Notes under the pieces: generated by a model
What the model was told of the DNA's origin: nothing
Databases searched by the model: none
The model's input: only the letters and a program-made list of their open reading frames with translations
Part shown: positions 1-11,496 of the stretch, piece by piece
Layout of the letters: each line of letters begins with the position of its first letter
Numbering within the stretch: position 1 is the stretch's first letter
Program-made: the position numbers and the translations under genes
DNA from: Phytophthora hibernalis
Lineage: Eukaryota; Oomycota; Peronosporomycetes; Peronosporales; Peronosporaceae
Assembly (NCBI GenBank): GCA_012656075.1
Contig: JAAKBF010000323.1
Span: forward strand, 85,915 to 149,914
DNA: 64,000 nt
Direction of reading: 5' to 3'

Positions 1-72
1 GCGTCGCGATCTCGAAGGGCTCAAGCAGACGACAGCCGAGCTCGCTCGCGCTCCGACACAGCTCGTGATAGC
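1..72 (+). repeat. Fragment of a Gypsy antisense-cargo region
   Basis: This flank is the reverse complement of about 1153-1224, apart from a two-base length difference, and is also similar to 17065-17110 in the same orientation. It is therefore a piece of the coiled-coil cargo gene of this Gypsy family. It directly abuts the LTR that starts at 73. No target-site duplication is visible, which suggests a rearrangement or an insertion into a third copy beyond the window edge. Confidence 0.7.
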
Positions 73-1030
73 TGTGGAGTAGCGCCTTAGCAGAAATCTG
101 CAAAGTCGTCCTCGCACAAACCCTACGCGTTAACGTCGGGAAATTCGGTTGTTTGAGTAGCGTATCTCTGGGTGGGTGTGATCCAAGTTGGTTAGGAACC
201 TTGAAGCGTGCTTCAGGCGCAGCGCGGATTCTCCTCGCTCTGCGTCGCTCTTGCTCTGACGTCTCACTCGTGCGTGATGACGTCCTCTCCTCTTTGACCT
301 TGCGGCGTTATCGGGCCGGCGTTTCCTCGGTTGTGCACGGCGTTATCGGGCCAGTGCGTTCTTCGTCTTCGGCGTCGGGTTATCAGCAACGCCTGGACGG
401 TATCGTTTAACGTGTCCCTCCTATTGGGCACGGGATGTTGGGGTTGAGATCACCGATCCAGCAGCGGACGACGGGGCCGATTAATCTTGGTGCTCTTCTT
501 GGTCGAGACTGCTGGCTCTTGAACGAAGGAAATCCACTTGCGTATCACAAAGAGAATTCGGGACTGAGCCTTATGTTGTCCTATCCTATCAATGCCTTCC
601 TCGCCACTCGTTGGCCTTCTGGCTTCTTCCTATCAATACTTACCCATCATTGTTGTCCTGACTTGCCCTGATCGCGTGACCCAGTTGCCACATCGGGGTC
701 AGTCGGGTTGCTTGATCGGGGTCTTCCGAGTTGCTAGATCGGGGTCCGTCGAGTTGCCAGATCGGGGTCCGTCGGTCGGGGTTGTAGATCGGGGCGTAAA
801 CATTGTCTCCGACTGTGGTTCCCGTGTCGCAGGCCTCGTCCCACGGTTGCATATAAACGGGGCGGAGCCGCTGCCTGATCTGTCTCCGTCTTTCCTGCGG
901 AAATTCCGTTTCCCGTCGCGCCAGGTCGACATCCATCAAAACGGTCAGCCAGACTTCGTCACTCTCCGGCACTCCACTTTCACGTCGGCATTCCGCGTTG
1001 CACCGTCCTTCGACAGACCGCTTCTCCACT
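73..1030 (-). repeat. Long terminal repeat (3' LTR of copy 1)
   Basis: About 958 bp, starting TGTGGAG and ending CTCCACT. The other two copies end CTCCACA, giving a 7-bp TG...CA inverted terminal repeat; the last base here is changed. It aligns along its full length with 11497-12459, mostly with one-base indels. It is the 3' LTR because pol reads leftward. Confidence 0.9.
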
Positions 1031-3137
1031 TGCGACTCTGGTAGACGTCCGTTGGTGATCCCTCCGGCTCCGGTCGTCCACATCCCTGGCGCCCGGCGCG
1101 TCTGCGCGGCGCTGGACGCTGCACGGCAGGAGTTGTCCGTGACCCAAGGTGAGCTATCACGAGCTGTGTCGGAGCGAGCGAGCTCGGCTGTCGTCTGCTT
1201 GAGCCCTTCGAGATCGCGACACGGTTGCGGGAAGACCTTCGTGTGGCCCACGACGCACTTTCTCGTAGTCAGCAGGACGCCGCCGCAGCGCAGGCTCGTT
1301 ATGAGCCTCTGCTGCCGACTTGCAACGAGTTAACGCCTTGCTCGTGGCCCATGCCGAGGAGCATCAACTCGACGTGCTGCGTATCCGCGACCTCGGCATC
1401 CGTCTCCGCTGCGGAGGCAGCACGTGTGTCCGCCTGCCGACCTCGCCCGGCCCAGGCTGAGGAACTGTGCGTCCGCCCGTTCTGACCAGTACAGGGCGGG
1501 GTTCTGTCCGCTCGCCAGTTGTCGACCTCGTCAGCAAGCGTTACACCAAACTCGGGTACGCCGTCTGGACTCGCGAGAGCGGGGTGAGCGTACGGACACG
1601 TGGCGACGACTGCTACGCGAGGCTCGTTTAGGGCGAGAGTCAGCTCGACGAGTACGAGATGCGCTGGCTACCCGGCTCTCCGCTGTAGTCACGTCTGCAG
1701 GGGGCTTTGAACATCGATGGGCTCTCCGGACGCTGGAGGCCGATGCTGAATCTGCCGTGAACGCGGCCGTCTCTTTACTTCCAGGTGCCCCTAGTCGGGT
1801 CAATGCTGGTGGGCACTCCGGGACTGTGCTGACGCCTCCAGAATCGCCGTCCCCGCCATCAGTCGCCTCTCCACCCAGGGGAATCCTTCCTGGCCAACCC
1901 CGTGTTGGAGCTTCGGTGCCGCTCACTCGCGCCCAGAGGCGTCAATACCCCAGACCGCGACCGCCTTTCCCCACGTCGCTCGGCTGCCGCACATCCCCAG
2001 CCGTTCCTCGGGAAGTCCGCCTCTCCGCCGGAGTTCCCGGTCGTCCACCTCGGCGGACTCTGCTGCTTCCGACCATGTCTCCGCGGCATCGGGTCCTCGC
2101 TCTTCCCCGCCGTCCCGGCTTCCCGGGCGTTCCACGACTTGTTCTCGTCCTCGGAGTCGTCGGATAGCGCTTCCGGTGTTCCTCTCGTCGGACGAAACAT
2201 CGCCGGTTACGTCGACGTATCCGCGGTCTGGCTCGGCATCTCGACCAACTCCGCGGGTTCGGGGCCGATGCGTCTTCATCTAGTGGGGGTCGTCTTCGTC
2301 CTCTTCGGCTGCCGCGTCTTCCGATTCGTTCCACTCGCCAGCTTCCTCCAACGTACCGCGCCTTGCCCCTCCATTGCTTCTTTGCCTCCATTCCCTGTAC
2401 GTGATCCGGCGGAATGGCATCATCGGCGGTACCCTCCGTGGCCTCGTTCTCTTCGCTCCGAGACGTTGACGTCTTTGTCGGTACCCTTGCTTCGGACGAC
2501 TCTGCTCCCCTCCGGGTTGGATCTTCCCATCCGCGGCCGGACCTCGTCCCGCCGCTTGAACGAAGCCTTGTTGACGCGGGCTAATGTCGACGCCTTATAC
2601 GCGTCTCGGCCATGGGCTTACCTGACCCAGCGCGCAGAGCCCTGACTTTGCGGCGGACGATTCATCTTTCGGAGCCCTCTTGTCCCGGTACAACCTGCAC
2701 CTGGAGCATTGGGCCCAGGCTTACTGGGAAGCCTCCCATGAGTTGCCGGTCCCCAATGGTTCAGAGTGGGTCACGTAGCGCCGGCGTCGAAATTCGCGCG
2801 ATCACACGCCGGGGACCACTTGGCATCGTCCTCCAGCTCATCGTCGGGCTCTTCCGGTCGGAGTCGGCGGATATGGACCTCCTGCTTGACCCGGTCTTCC
2901 TGCACTTCCTCCCAGTCGTTCTGCCGTCGGTCGGTGGTATCCGTCCGTCAGCACGCGACGCTGCACGCCGCGTTGGCCGACATCGACGCACAGGAGCCTT
3001 GGCGCCGTTACTCCCTGACTTCGTCAGCTGTAGTGTGCGCGCGCATCCCGCGTACTCCGTCTCCCGTCTGCGGGACAAGTTTGTTGAGGAGATTTAGGCG
3101 TAGGGTCGAACGTCCCTTTCATAGGTATAACCGTTGA
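1031..3137 (+). pseudogene. Antisense coiled-coil cargo gene of the Gypsy element, copy 1
   Basis: This stretch lies between pol and the 3' LTR and reads opposite to pol. Protein-like segments are spread over shifting frames: an alanine/glutamate heptad-like coil near 1110-1150, a proline/serine-rich middle near 1830-2160, a serine-acidic patch near 2140-2200, an aromatic segment near 2590-2780 (WAQAYWEASHELPVP), and a tail ending at a stop near 3137. Compared with the copy at 15086-17765, it lacks several hundred bases of coil near its start. I do not recognise the protein. GC-rich third positions and parallel segments in both copies argue for a real gene that has decayed here. The name is descriptive only. 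Confidence 0.55.
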
Positions 3138-3384
3138 ATACTCCTTTCTCCCCTCCTTTCCCGCTTGTACCGTGGCCTCGTTTTCTTTTTTGTGATCTTG
3201 ATGAGACGTCCTTCATCGTCCCATCCTCGGCCAACGGGCCGGTCCCCAGACTTCTCATCGTCACTCTCAATCTGGCTCTCCCAGACAAGTGTTCCTCCGT
3301 TCCTCCCATTGGCGGCCTTCCCACCGACTCGTTTACGTCTTCCCGACGCGCTTTCAACACCCACGTACCTGTCCAACATTAGCC

Positions 3385-3640
3385 ATGCGCTTCGCTACTT
3401 CCTGCTCCGTCGCCACGGCGACGCTCATCTCCAGCTGCAATGCCGTCGTGGTCACCTCGATGCCCAGGCTGTTTATCGATGGTGATTTGACTGACGCTGG
3501 CGTTTCAGCCCAGGCGCTCGATACCATCAACAGCAAGAGGTTCTGCGATCCTATGAAGAAGTCAAGATGATGAAAATAATAAAGATGAAGAAGCCACTGA
3601 TGATGAAGATGATGAAGAGAGAGGCATCATGTCATCGGCG
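3385..3640 (+). pseudogene. Frameshifted RXLR-dEER effector leader inside the Gypsy element, copy 1
   Basis: An ATG at 3385 opens the same leader seen intact at 14827 (minus): a hydrophobic signal-peptide-like start, then the codons for the RFLR region and an acid-rich run ending in a DEER-like cluster. Here several small indels break the frame. These include one in the signal peptide, one after the conserved Val-Val-Val-Thr-Ser stretch, and one inside the RXLR codons (near 3540), so no continuous product is predicted. It lies just past the end of pol, on the opposite strand, in the same place as in copy 2. Confidence 0.6.
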
Positions 3641-3784
3641 CAAGTCAGGAAGTGGTCTGGGAGGGCGGACGAATGGGTCAAGGAAGACGAAGGGCTCCGA
3701 TATGGTCCTGTCCAGACGTGGAGTTCCTTCCGTTCCTCCTGTCGACGGCCACCCTGTCGACCTTACTCCGACGCCTACCCCGCC

Positions 3785-4102
3785 TCATCGCTTCTGCTGC
3801 GCCAGCTTCCGTCGCGCCCACGCTTTCATGCGATTGCATGACGCCGAACCGGTTTCGGCCTGTCCGTTGCCGCAGGAAATCGTACAGCAGCCCCCACAGT
3901 TGAGATCTTGTTCGTCGACCCAAGAGATACCCTTCCACTTCACCTCGAATTCGCGTCGTATCCGCCCATATCGTGTGGTACGTCCGTCGCGCATATCCAG
4001 TATTTGCTCCACCTCATGTACATCTTCCTCCAGGTCACGCATTCCCCAGCTGTCTTCCGGGAGGAATTCCTCGTCGAAATCGAATCGTTCGTCGGCAGGC
4101 AC
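3785..4102 (-). pseudogene. Chromodomain tail of Gypsy pol, copy 1
   Basis: On the minus strand an acidic linker is followed by a chromodomain core: VEQILDMRDG, then the aromatic-cage stretch EFEVKWKG and SWVDEQDL. C-terminal chromodomains of chromoviruses bind modified histones and steer integration into heterochromatin (family knowledge). It follows the GPY/F module with a frameshift near 4110. The second half of the fold is disturbed compared with the more readable copy at 14110-14340. Confidence 0.75.
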
Positions 4103-4145
4103 GGTCAGTAACAGCGCGGGCCGCGACGAGAATTTCGGACGGGTT

Positions 4146-5347
4146 TCAACTTGAGATGTGCACGTTCGGGTACAACTGGTAGGGCGTGCCTCTGATCTCG
4201 AGACGTGCGACGTATGTGTTTATGAGCTCGACCACGCGGAATGGGCCGTGCCACAGGTGCGCGAGTTTACGCGCGTAGCCCGGTTTAACCCGATCCAGGT
4301 ACAACCAGACCTGTGAGCCAGCCTCGATCGGATGTTCCGTCGCGACTTCGTTTTGGAGACGGGCTCGGGTGTTGACCGCGTCCCGGATCAATTCTAACGC
4401 TTGTGCTCGTGCTGCTTTGTAATGTCGTTGGATCCGTAGCCTCCATCGTCTGGCGTCTGCGTCGCGACGTGCGCTGTGACGTGTTGCTGACCGCGAGCGA
4501 CGCTTCTAGTGTGGACCGGGGTCCCAACCGTGTACTAGGTAAAACGGGGTTTCGTTCCTCGTGCGGTCATGTGCCGTGTTCAGCGCGAAGGTAAGTCGCT
4601 CGGCGTATTCGTCCCAGTCTCGCTGATCCACATCCGTGATGTACATCTTAATCGCTCTCGTGATTGTTTGCACCATGCGTTCCGCAGCTCCATTGGCCTG
4701 CGGTCGATAAGCGAGGGTTGCTCGCTGCTTCTGGCCCATCAGTTTATTGAATGCTCTGAAGAAGTCGGACATGAAGCTCGGCTCCCGATCATGCCGGATG
4801 GCTTCGCTGGCCCGAACCTTCGGAATACTGCTTCCTCGTACGCTTCCGCGACGGTCTGAGCCGTCCTGGAGTTGTTCGCCTTTACGATTACGAAACCGGT
4901 GAAAAGATCGACCCACACGAGGAGTTCGGTGTTCTCTTTATACGACGCGGGCAGTGACGGGATATGGTCCATTGCGATAACTTGGAACGGGTACGTTGCC
5001 ACGATGTTACCCGGAGATTCGCCTTGATAGTCGGTCTCCCTTTCCTGTTTCGCAGTCGGTACACTCGCCTACGTAGCGCTGCACGTTCCGGAATAGTCCC
5101 GGCCAGTGAAATGGCGCCGTAGCCGTTGGTAAGTCGGCCAATTCCTTGGTGGGCCCTTCCAGGCTCGCGTGATAGTGGTGCAGCACGTCCTCGCGGAGGT
5201 CTCCAGGACTACCAACTTCATGATCATATCGCGTTCTTCGGCCGACTCATCGCCTTTTGCGTGGTAGTAGAGCAAGTCTCCTTCGCCTTCTTCATATGGT
5301 GGTGCGATCTTACTGCAATTTTCGCTTCTCGTCGCGAGAGTTCCCAA
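4146..5347 (-). pseudogene. Ty3/Gypsy integrase with GPY/F module, copy 1
   Basis: Read leftward from 5347: an HHCC-like zinc region (HYHASLEGP, then a C-x2-C pair near 5050), the RNase H-fold core with first Asp in VIAMDHIPS and the VDLFTGF strand, the second Asp in the HDREPSFMSDFF segment, and the catalytic Glu in the NGAAERMVQT helix. A GPY/F module follows at 4146-4391 (KLAHLWHGPFRV). It inserts element cDNA into the chromosome. Frameshifts near 5020, 4860 and 4500 break it. Unlike copy 2, the first catalytic Asp is retained. Confidence 0.8.
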
Positions 5348-5674
5348 GATCGCCGCTCAGATACTTCTTGAGATTCCAGATCCAGAGTTCCTCGTCTTGG
5401 GCGATCCGAATCCGATCAAGCCGCAACCGCTGTACTACCGATTCCTGTAAAACGCCCGGCGTTCTGTCGGTGGTTGGAGCGGTTCGGGCCGCTGCTGACC
5501 TCGTGGTCACTGGCAACACCGGGGCGGTCCCTGGTCTCTTACCGACCAGTTCTTCCCCTAATCGGCCTAGATCGGGCGTCTCAGGATCTGGATCGGAGGT
5601 CTTAGATCCTCGGTCGAGGTCTACCTGATCTCGTTCCCTGGGTCGGATGACCTCCGTCAAGCGATTTAGCGTAT

Positions 5675-6019
5675 TCAAGTCTCGCAATTTTCGGGTGACT
5701 GAGCTCTGATGCCGGCTTGACGCTGGAGAGCCTGTCCTGCTAGAAGATCGGCACTGGCGTTCCAATCTCGTCGTACATGATACAGGTCGTGATTCGGCCA
5801 TTTTCGTAGGACGTCCCGGGCCCGTTGCTTCAGCAACTTCAGGCCTGGCGACTGACAGTCCATCTCGTCCCTCATCTGTCGGATGACTAGGTTCGAGTCG
5901 CCGCAGACAATCAAGCGAGAGACTTTCACCTCATCCAGAAGCGAGTATCCCAGCAGCATGCCACGATATTCAGCTTTATTGACAGTAAGATCCGTGGCGT
6001 AGCCTGATGCCGCGTGCAC
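5675..6019 (-). pseudogene. Second RNase H domain of Gypsy pol, copy 1
   Basis: A separate RNase HI-like module lies between the RT-linked RNase H and integrase. It has a TVNKAEYRGMLLGY helix carrying the acidic residue, a CGDSNLVIRQM strand with the catalytic Asp, and the HVRRDWNASADLLAG segment. A second, archaeal-type RNase H downstream of the ordinary one is known from some plant and oomycete Gypsy lineages. Its 5' part overlaps a frameshift near 6020. Confidence 0.7.
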
Positions 6020-8294
6020 GATCTTCCATCCGGGTAGTTTCCAGATGACAGCACTAAACGCACCGCCCTCTCGTTTGGCCTTTGCGAACCATTAAAACTC
6101 ATGACGTGTAGTTCCTCCCCAGCTGCTATGGTCGGAGTCGGGATGTCGGTAGCCCTCGACGGACGTTTTCGTGGAGCGATGTCTTCCAACGCCGCAACGA
6201 CGAATGCCCGTGGCGTGATGCTCGCGGCTAGAGTACCCAGGATTTCCTCTTCTCCTTTCGCAGATCGGCATATGTCCCGTTTCCATGGTGACAAGATCGC
6301 GGCCCATTGCGACAAACGTCCCTGTAGTCCCTTTGATCGGAACAACCAAGCCATTGTCGTGTGTCGGGTTAAGACGCGAACCGTTTTCCCGGCTAACATG
6401 GTGAAACAATCACTCAGGACGCGTAGGAGTGCCAAGATCTCTTTCTCGACGATGTCGTAGTTCAGCTCGTTCGGCTTCAGCGTGCGACTAGCGAACTTCA
6501 CCGGCATACACACACCGTCGTGGGTCTGTGCGAGGACGGCCGAGATCGCCCATTCACTAGCGTATACGATCACGATCGGGTCCCGCGCCTCGTCGATGTG
6601 TTTCAGCATCGGGGTCTGTGCAAACTTTGCTTTGAGCGTATCAAAAGCGTTGAGAGCATGCGTCCACTTTGGTTGGGAGTGCACGCCCGGCTTGGAGGTG
6701 TATTCGTCGAAGTCCGCTTCAGAGAGAGAATATAACGTGGTCGCGTAGATCGCGAAATCTGCGATGAACCTGTGGTAATAGTTGAGGCTACCCAAGAAAG
6801 ATTGGAGTCCTTTCAACGTGCGCGGGAACGTCAGAGCTGTCAGCGACTCCAAATTCTTCGGCTTCGCTTCCAGTCCGAATTCTGACACACTGTGACCCAA
6901 ATACGCGACCTTGGACATACCCCACTCGCTCTTCTCCACGCTGATGGATAGGTGCCATTTCTCACAGGCGTCTAGCAAACGTTCCACTTTCGTGCATAGG
7001 TCGCCCCACGACGAACCTCCGATCAGGATATCGTCAATGTACGAACGTCGGCCCAACACGGACGGGGTGCCCGGGGCCGCTGGTGTTCCTCCGTCGAAAA
7101 CGTCTTGGGTCTCGCGGTCCGGTGCGACGCTCCAAAACCGTAGAGCGCGTTGTCGATCAGTCGCTGGTATATTTACGGTGCATTGCACAATCCAAACGGC
7201 ATCCGCGTCCACTCGAACAGTCCGAACGGGGTGATGAAGGCTGATACCAGCCGGGCTCGATCGGTCGTGGGGATGACCCAAAATCCGCTTGCCATATCGA
7301 GCGAGCAGTACCAAAGGTACTTGTCCAAGTCTTCGAGCAGGTCGTTGATCAGTGGCATGGGATATACCATCAATTGAGTCAACCCGTTCACCAAGCGATA
7401 GTCAATGCAGAATCGAATGTCGATTCCATTCTTCTTCACGATCACCACGATTGGCGAGGCCCATGGGGATCTCGAGGGTCGGATCATCTTCGCGCTGAGG
7501 AGCCCCTTGAGTAGAGCCGAGACTGGCTCTCTAAACTTGGGCGGTAGCTTGCGTACACGTTGCGCTACGGGTTTCGCGTCGCCTACGTCAATATCACAGA
7601 CGACTCCAATGGCCGCGGGAGGTAAAGCGTTGCCCTTCCCGATCAGCCATTTCCGCCGCTTCCAGATGATTTGACGTAGCCGCTCCTCTTTCTTCGCTGC
7701 GATCTCCGGCGTCACTCCGGTAGGTCGTCCGACCTTGAGATCTTCGATCTTCACTTCTTCGGTCAGGGAGATTTCTGGGAGGACAGCCATCTCTGCTTGC
7801 AATTCTTCGGCGAAGAGCTCCGAACCTTCGTGGAAGATTACAGCGTCCTCAGCCTCAACGTCGCCCGTTTTATTCTCGGTCACCGGATTTATCTGGTCCG
7901 GCTCTCCCGCCTTTCCCGGTGGTATCTCAGGATCGTCATCACACACTTCTTCGTTCGAGGTTCCGACCGCGGTCGTCCCCTGTCCCCGTTCGTGTGGCTG
8001 TCTGGGGTCCTCTCCCCGTTTCGGGGTGATGAGTGTCACCATCACCTTGGGCGGCCGATTCTGTTCCCTCCCTGACCTGACGGCGGGTCTTCTTCTCGAT
8101 GTAGGATTCCTTTGGGAGTCTCGTAGGTCGGGTGTTCCACCAAAGGCCCACCGGGTCCATCGCTGCTTTCGTCGGACCAGTGGTCGTCTGCATCGCAGGT
8201 GGCACCGTACGCGAGGTTCTGCCATTCCTTGAACCGTCGCGAGTTTGCCTGGACGAAACCGAATTCTCGCGGCAGAGCGTCGTCGGCCGTCCAC
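5926..8294 (-). pseudogene. Reverse transcriptase and RNase H of Gypsy copy 1
   Basis: Minus strand. RT fingers and palm carry SPWASPIVVIVKKNG, then FCIDYRLVN, then the catalytic YIDDIL motif near 7040. Thumb, connection (FLGSLNYYHRFI) and an RT-type RNase H (VYASEWAISAVLAQ; Asp-to-Tyr/Ala-like variation is visible at the first position) follow. It copies element RNA into DNA. The reading frame is lost near 7180-7200 and again in the RNase H distal part near 6320. Upstream it is continuous with the protease linker. Confidence 0.85.
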
Positions 8295-8977
8295 CAGGCT
8301 AGAGTCACGAGCGAGTCAATTGAGACCGTTTTATCGGCGATATTGGTTATCCGCAAGTACGTACGCCGCCCGATCTTCCCTTTAACGACGGAGGTTACCC
8401 ACAAGTCTCTTCTGGTGACCCAGAGCTTCGGAGTGTTCTTATCCGGTCGGAGGGGAACATCGTGCGATCTTCCAGGGTCGATCCTCACGGAGTCCCCACT
8501 TTTAACCGTGACCGGGTGCATCTTCGCGCCATACAACGGTCTTCTTCCGATCATCTGGATCCTCACTTCGTCGGGTAGGCATGCCGTGTCGTCCGCAGTG
8601 TCGATGCGGACCCCTTCTGGGACCATGAAGTTCATCCCCAAAATCGCGTCTTGACCGACAAGCTCTCCGACCCATATGTTCAAGAAGTACACCAGGTTTC
8701 CGCCTAAGGTCACTTTGATCCGCGTCCTTCCCACCGTGTAATACGTCTCGTCCCGGATCCCGACGCAGTTCTGCGTCACGCCCGTGTCGATCTGGCAGCC
8801 TACCTCACGAGCAAAGGTGGTGTCTATAATGGACACCTCGGCACCAGTATCGAGCAACAGAGTCGCACGGCGGTTATTAAGCTTTCCATTAATCTTGGCC
8901 TGTCGGTACCACTTGTCCGGCGCGTAATATTTCCAGTATCCGCGCCGTTCTCCTGGCTGCAAGTCAATCACGTCCAA
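8042..8977 (-). CDS. Retropepsin-type aspartic protease region, Gypsy copy 1
   Basis: An open minus-strand segment of 311 codons from an ATG at 8977. The active-site motif LLLDTGAEVSI sits at about residues 42-52 and a flap-like ILGMNFM lies near residue 115. It processes the gag-pol polyprotein. It overlaps the start of the RT-bearing frame (8294) in a different frame, so either frameshifted translation or a one-base lesion links the two. The distal 150 residues are an Asp/Glu-rich linker typical of oomycete Gypsy polyproteins. Confidence 0.8.
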   Translation of the reverse strand: MDVIDLQPGERRGYWKYYAPDKWYRQAKINGKLNNRRATLLLDTGAEVSIIDTTFAREVGCQIDTGVTQNCVGIRDETYYTVGRTRIKVTLGGNLVYFLNIWVGELVGQDAILGMNFMVPEGVRIDTADDTACLPDEVRIQMIGRRPLYGAKMHPVTVKSGDSVRIDPGRSHDVPLRPDKNTPKLWVTRRDLWVTSVVKGKIGRRTYLRITNIADKTVSIDSLVTLAWWTADDALPREFGFVQANSRRFKEWQNLAYGATCDADDHWSDESSDGPGGPLVEHPTYETPKGILHREEDPPSGQGGNRIGRPR

Positions 8978-9014
8978 CGGAGTCTCCTCTCATAGTCGTC
9001 CGGGCGTCGAATAT

Positions 9015-11496
9015 TTAACACCGGGGAGCACGTTCATACGAGGTGGGTTCCCGGTTGAGTTCACATGTATTATCGACCGGGGTAGTCAGGTCTTCCTTGA
9101 CTCCCTCGGATAGTCTCTGGGCCACATACGCATAGACGGAAACGGACCGCTCGTCTCGTACTGGCTTTCCAACCAGCGAGCGATCTAGTTTAACATCTTT
9201 TCGGCCTGCGACGGCAGCATTCCAGCGTGTTTCTGCGGGCTGTACCACTGACGAAGTTGGTTGAAGAATTCTTCCAACGGGCATTTCCCTGCTTCACGGA
9301 CTTCCCGCAAGCTTTGCAGGTCCGTAGGCAACGATCAGACGGATGATGCCCTCCACACTTCTGGCAAGTCAGCAGTGCCCAACAGTCTTCCTCTGTATGA
9401 CGGCGTGAACCACATTGACGACATTTGGGACGATCCGGTCTTGGGTCGTCTGCGACGGGCTGCGACGCGTGTTTTCGCCCGAGGGCGCGTGGCCGGTCGT
9501 CAGCAGTCGAGCTCGTTCTTCGGCATCCCGATCCTGGTCGTACAACTGGTCGTTGATATCCTGATCATCGCGTCCCGAGTCACATTCGTCCGCCGCGGTC
9601 TGAATCGCGTGAATCGCGCGAGCCGGTGGTGGCGGTGGGGGTGCTTTCCGACGGAACTTGTTGGATCCGAAAAGAGTCTTCTTTTGACGAGCTAGTCCCG
9701 TTGCCGGGCGCGTAGTTTCTTCTCCAACGTCTGGACATCGGGAATCTCCATCAAGGTCAGACGGGAGGCCAGCTCTTGTTCTTGCGTGTCGAGCGTATGG
9801 ATGAAGAGCTCGACATGTTCCCTCTTTTCTTCCACCGAGCCGTCGTCGTAGTGGACGTTGGCTCGCATGCCAGCTACGTTCACCCGATACAGATATTCAA
9901 GTGGCGTTTCATCGGAGCGTTTGGCCGCGTGATAATATCTGCTCGCCATCGACACTCCTTCCCGCAATACTGAATACGGAACTGCTCCGTCAGGTTTGTC
10001 CACGACTTCTTGACATTGCGACGTAGCTGCAGATACCATTAGCGTGCTGGGCCCGACATCAGATCTCCGAACAGGGCACACACTTCTTCGCCCGTCATCC
10101 CATCCTGTCTAGACGCGGACTTGACCCGATTCAGCCAGGCTCGGGCTTTCTCCTCGCTGGCATCGCGTCCGTGGAACTCCTTCAGTTCCGAGAACGCGGA
10201 TAGACGTACACGCATCACTCCTCCGCTGGCAACACCGGCCGTGGTAGGAGATCGCGGCCGTGTTCCCGGTCGTACCATTATCTAGGTCGAACAAGTCGTC
10301 TGGGTCTTCGTCACGGCCGCGTGGAGTCTCTTTGGCGTGCGTCGACCCGCGCGAGCTCACCGATTCCATGGACACATCGACGTCCGCTTGAGGGGTCGTC
10401 GTCGCGGGCTTCGGCTCGGCCATCTACAGCGGGGCGGTCACCGTAGCGCCCTGTACCGGGGAAACGGAGGTGCGCATCATCGTCGATTGCATCAGACGGA
10501 CTAACGCGTCTTCGAGCGACTTGGGAATTGCTCCTTCGCTTGCGGTCGGGGTCTCCTGTTGTGGCGACGCCAAGACCTTTGTGGAAGTAGGCACCCGCTG
10601 TGGTAAGTGGTAGGCTGGTAGGGCCTGCGCTCGCTTCACCCACGGCGGTCGGCCTGGAGGCATCTGCATCCGTTTAGGCGACTCGATGCTACTGTCGGAG
10701 TTGTGGCCCGGTACAGAAGCGGGTGGGTGCGGTTGCGTCGAGGTTGAGCTGTCTTTGAGTGGGCTCTGCGACGGAGCTTTCACCGTCCCGACCAACACCA
10801 CCAGGGGGTCGATGAGTACGTGAATCGCGTCTTTCCAGGACAACAAGTCCCAGTCGTATACCTTCTCCATCTCGAACGCCCCCAAACACGAAACCTGAAC
10901 CGCGCAGCATCTTGAAAAGCGCCGACTCCGCAAGGCGTACGCTCGTGAGATCCTCCAGGACGGGGATCGGGCAGGGACCTCGGAGCTCTCCGATTAGCTT
11001 CGGCTTGAGGAAGTCCAAAACCGGATGACGCTCCAGCTGTCTGAACAGCTCGACGCGACTCAGGCCGTAGGCTAGTTCGTCGGCCGTATACTCGTCCCGC
11101 GTCTTTGTCGGCCGGCTTTAGGGATGTCGTCCACCGAACCTGGCGCGCGTAGCTTCTTCTTCGACTTCTTGTTCTTGCGACTGGGCTTGGCGGACGGGGT
11201 TTGTTGGTCTTCGGTCTTTACAGACTTCGGACCGGAGGGGTCTCGACGGGAGTCAAGACCCTTGGTGGCTTCCGGGGAAGCCACATCGGGAACGGCGAAC
11301 TATTCTTCGAACGCCTCCTCTTTATCGCTAGCACCATGGCCTGTCGTGAAGGTTCCTCGGAGCTCCACGACGCGTCAGGTCTCTCCTCGAGCTCACTTGC
11401 CGTCCACGACCTTCTGATCGACGGCGCTCCCGCTTCCGGTTCCTTCTTGATCGTTACCCCATCTTCCGGAGTATTACTCCCGGGTCGCGGCACCAT
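9015..11496 (-). pseudogene. Gag polyprotein of Gypsy copy 1
   Basis: The likely start is the ATG at 11496, immediately inside the 5' LTR and overlapping the primer-binding site. A Pro/Ser/Lys-rich N-terminus is followed by a capsid-like retrotransposon-gag domain at about 9700-10278 (FSELKEFHGRD, then AKRSDETPLEYLYRVNVAGMR), and then a CCHC zinc knuckle near 9305-9375 (CQKCGGHHPSDRC). Gag packages element RNA. At least three frame changes (near 11290, 10920 and 10070) interrupt it. The zinc-knuckle part joins protease in another frame. Confidence 0.8.
11478..11495 (-). other. Primer-binding site of Gypsy copy 1
   Basis: One base inside the 5' LTR the minus strand reads TGGTGCCGCGACCCGGGA. 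It begins with TGG, the complement of a tRNA CCA tail, as expected for minus-strand priming. I cannot name the tRNA from the window. The gag ATG overlaps its first bases. Confidence 0.6.

Noticed and set aside
2761..3379. Minus-strand frames near 2761-3379 as pol extensions
   Set aside because: They follow the chromodomain by more than 400 bp, change frame repeatedly and show no domain.
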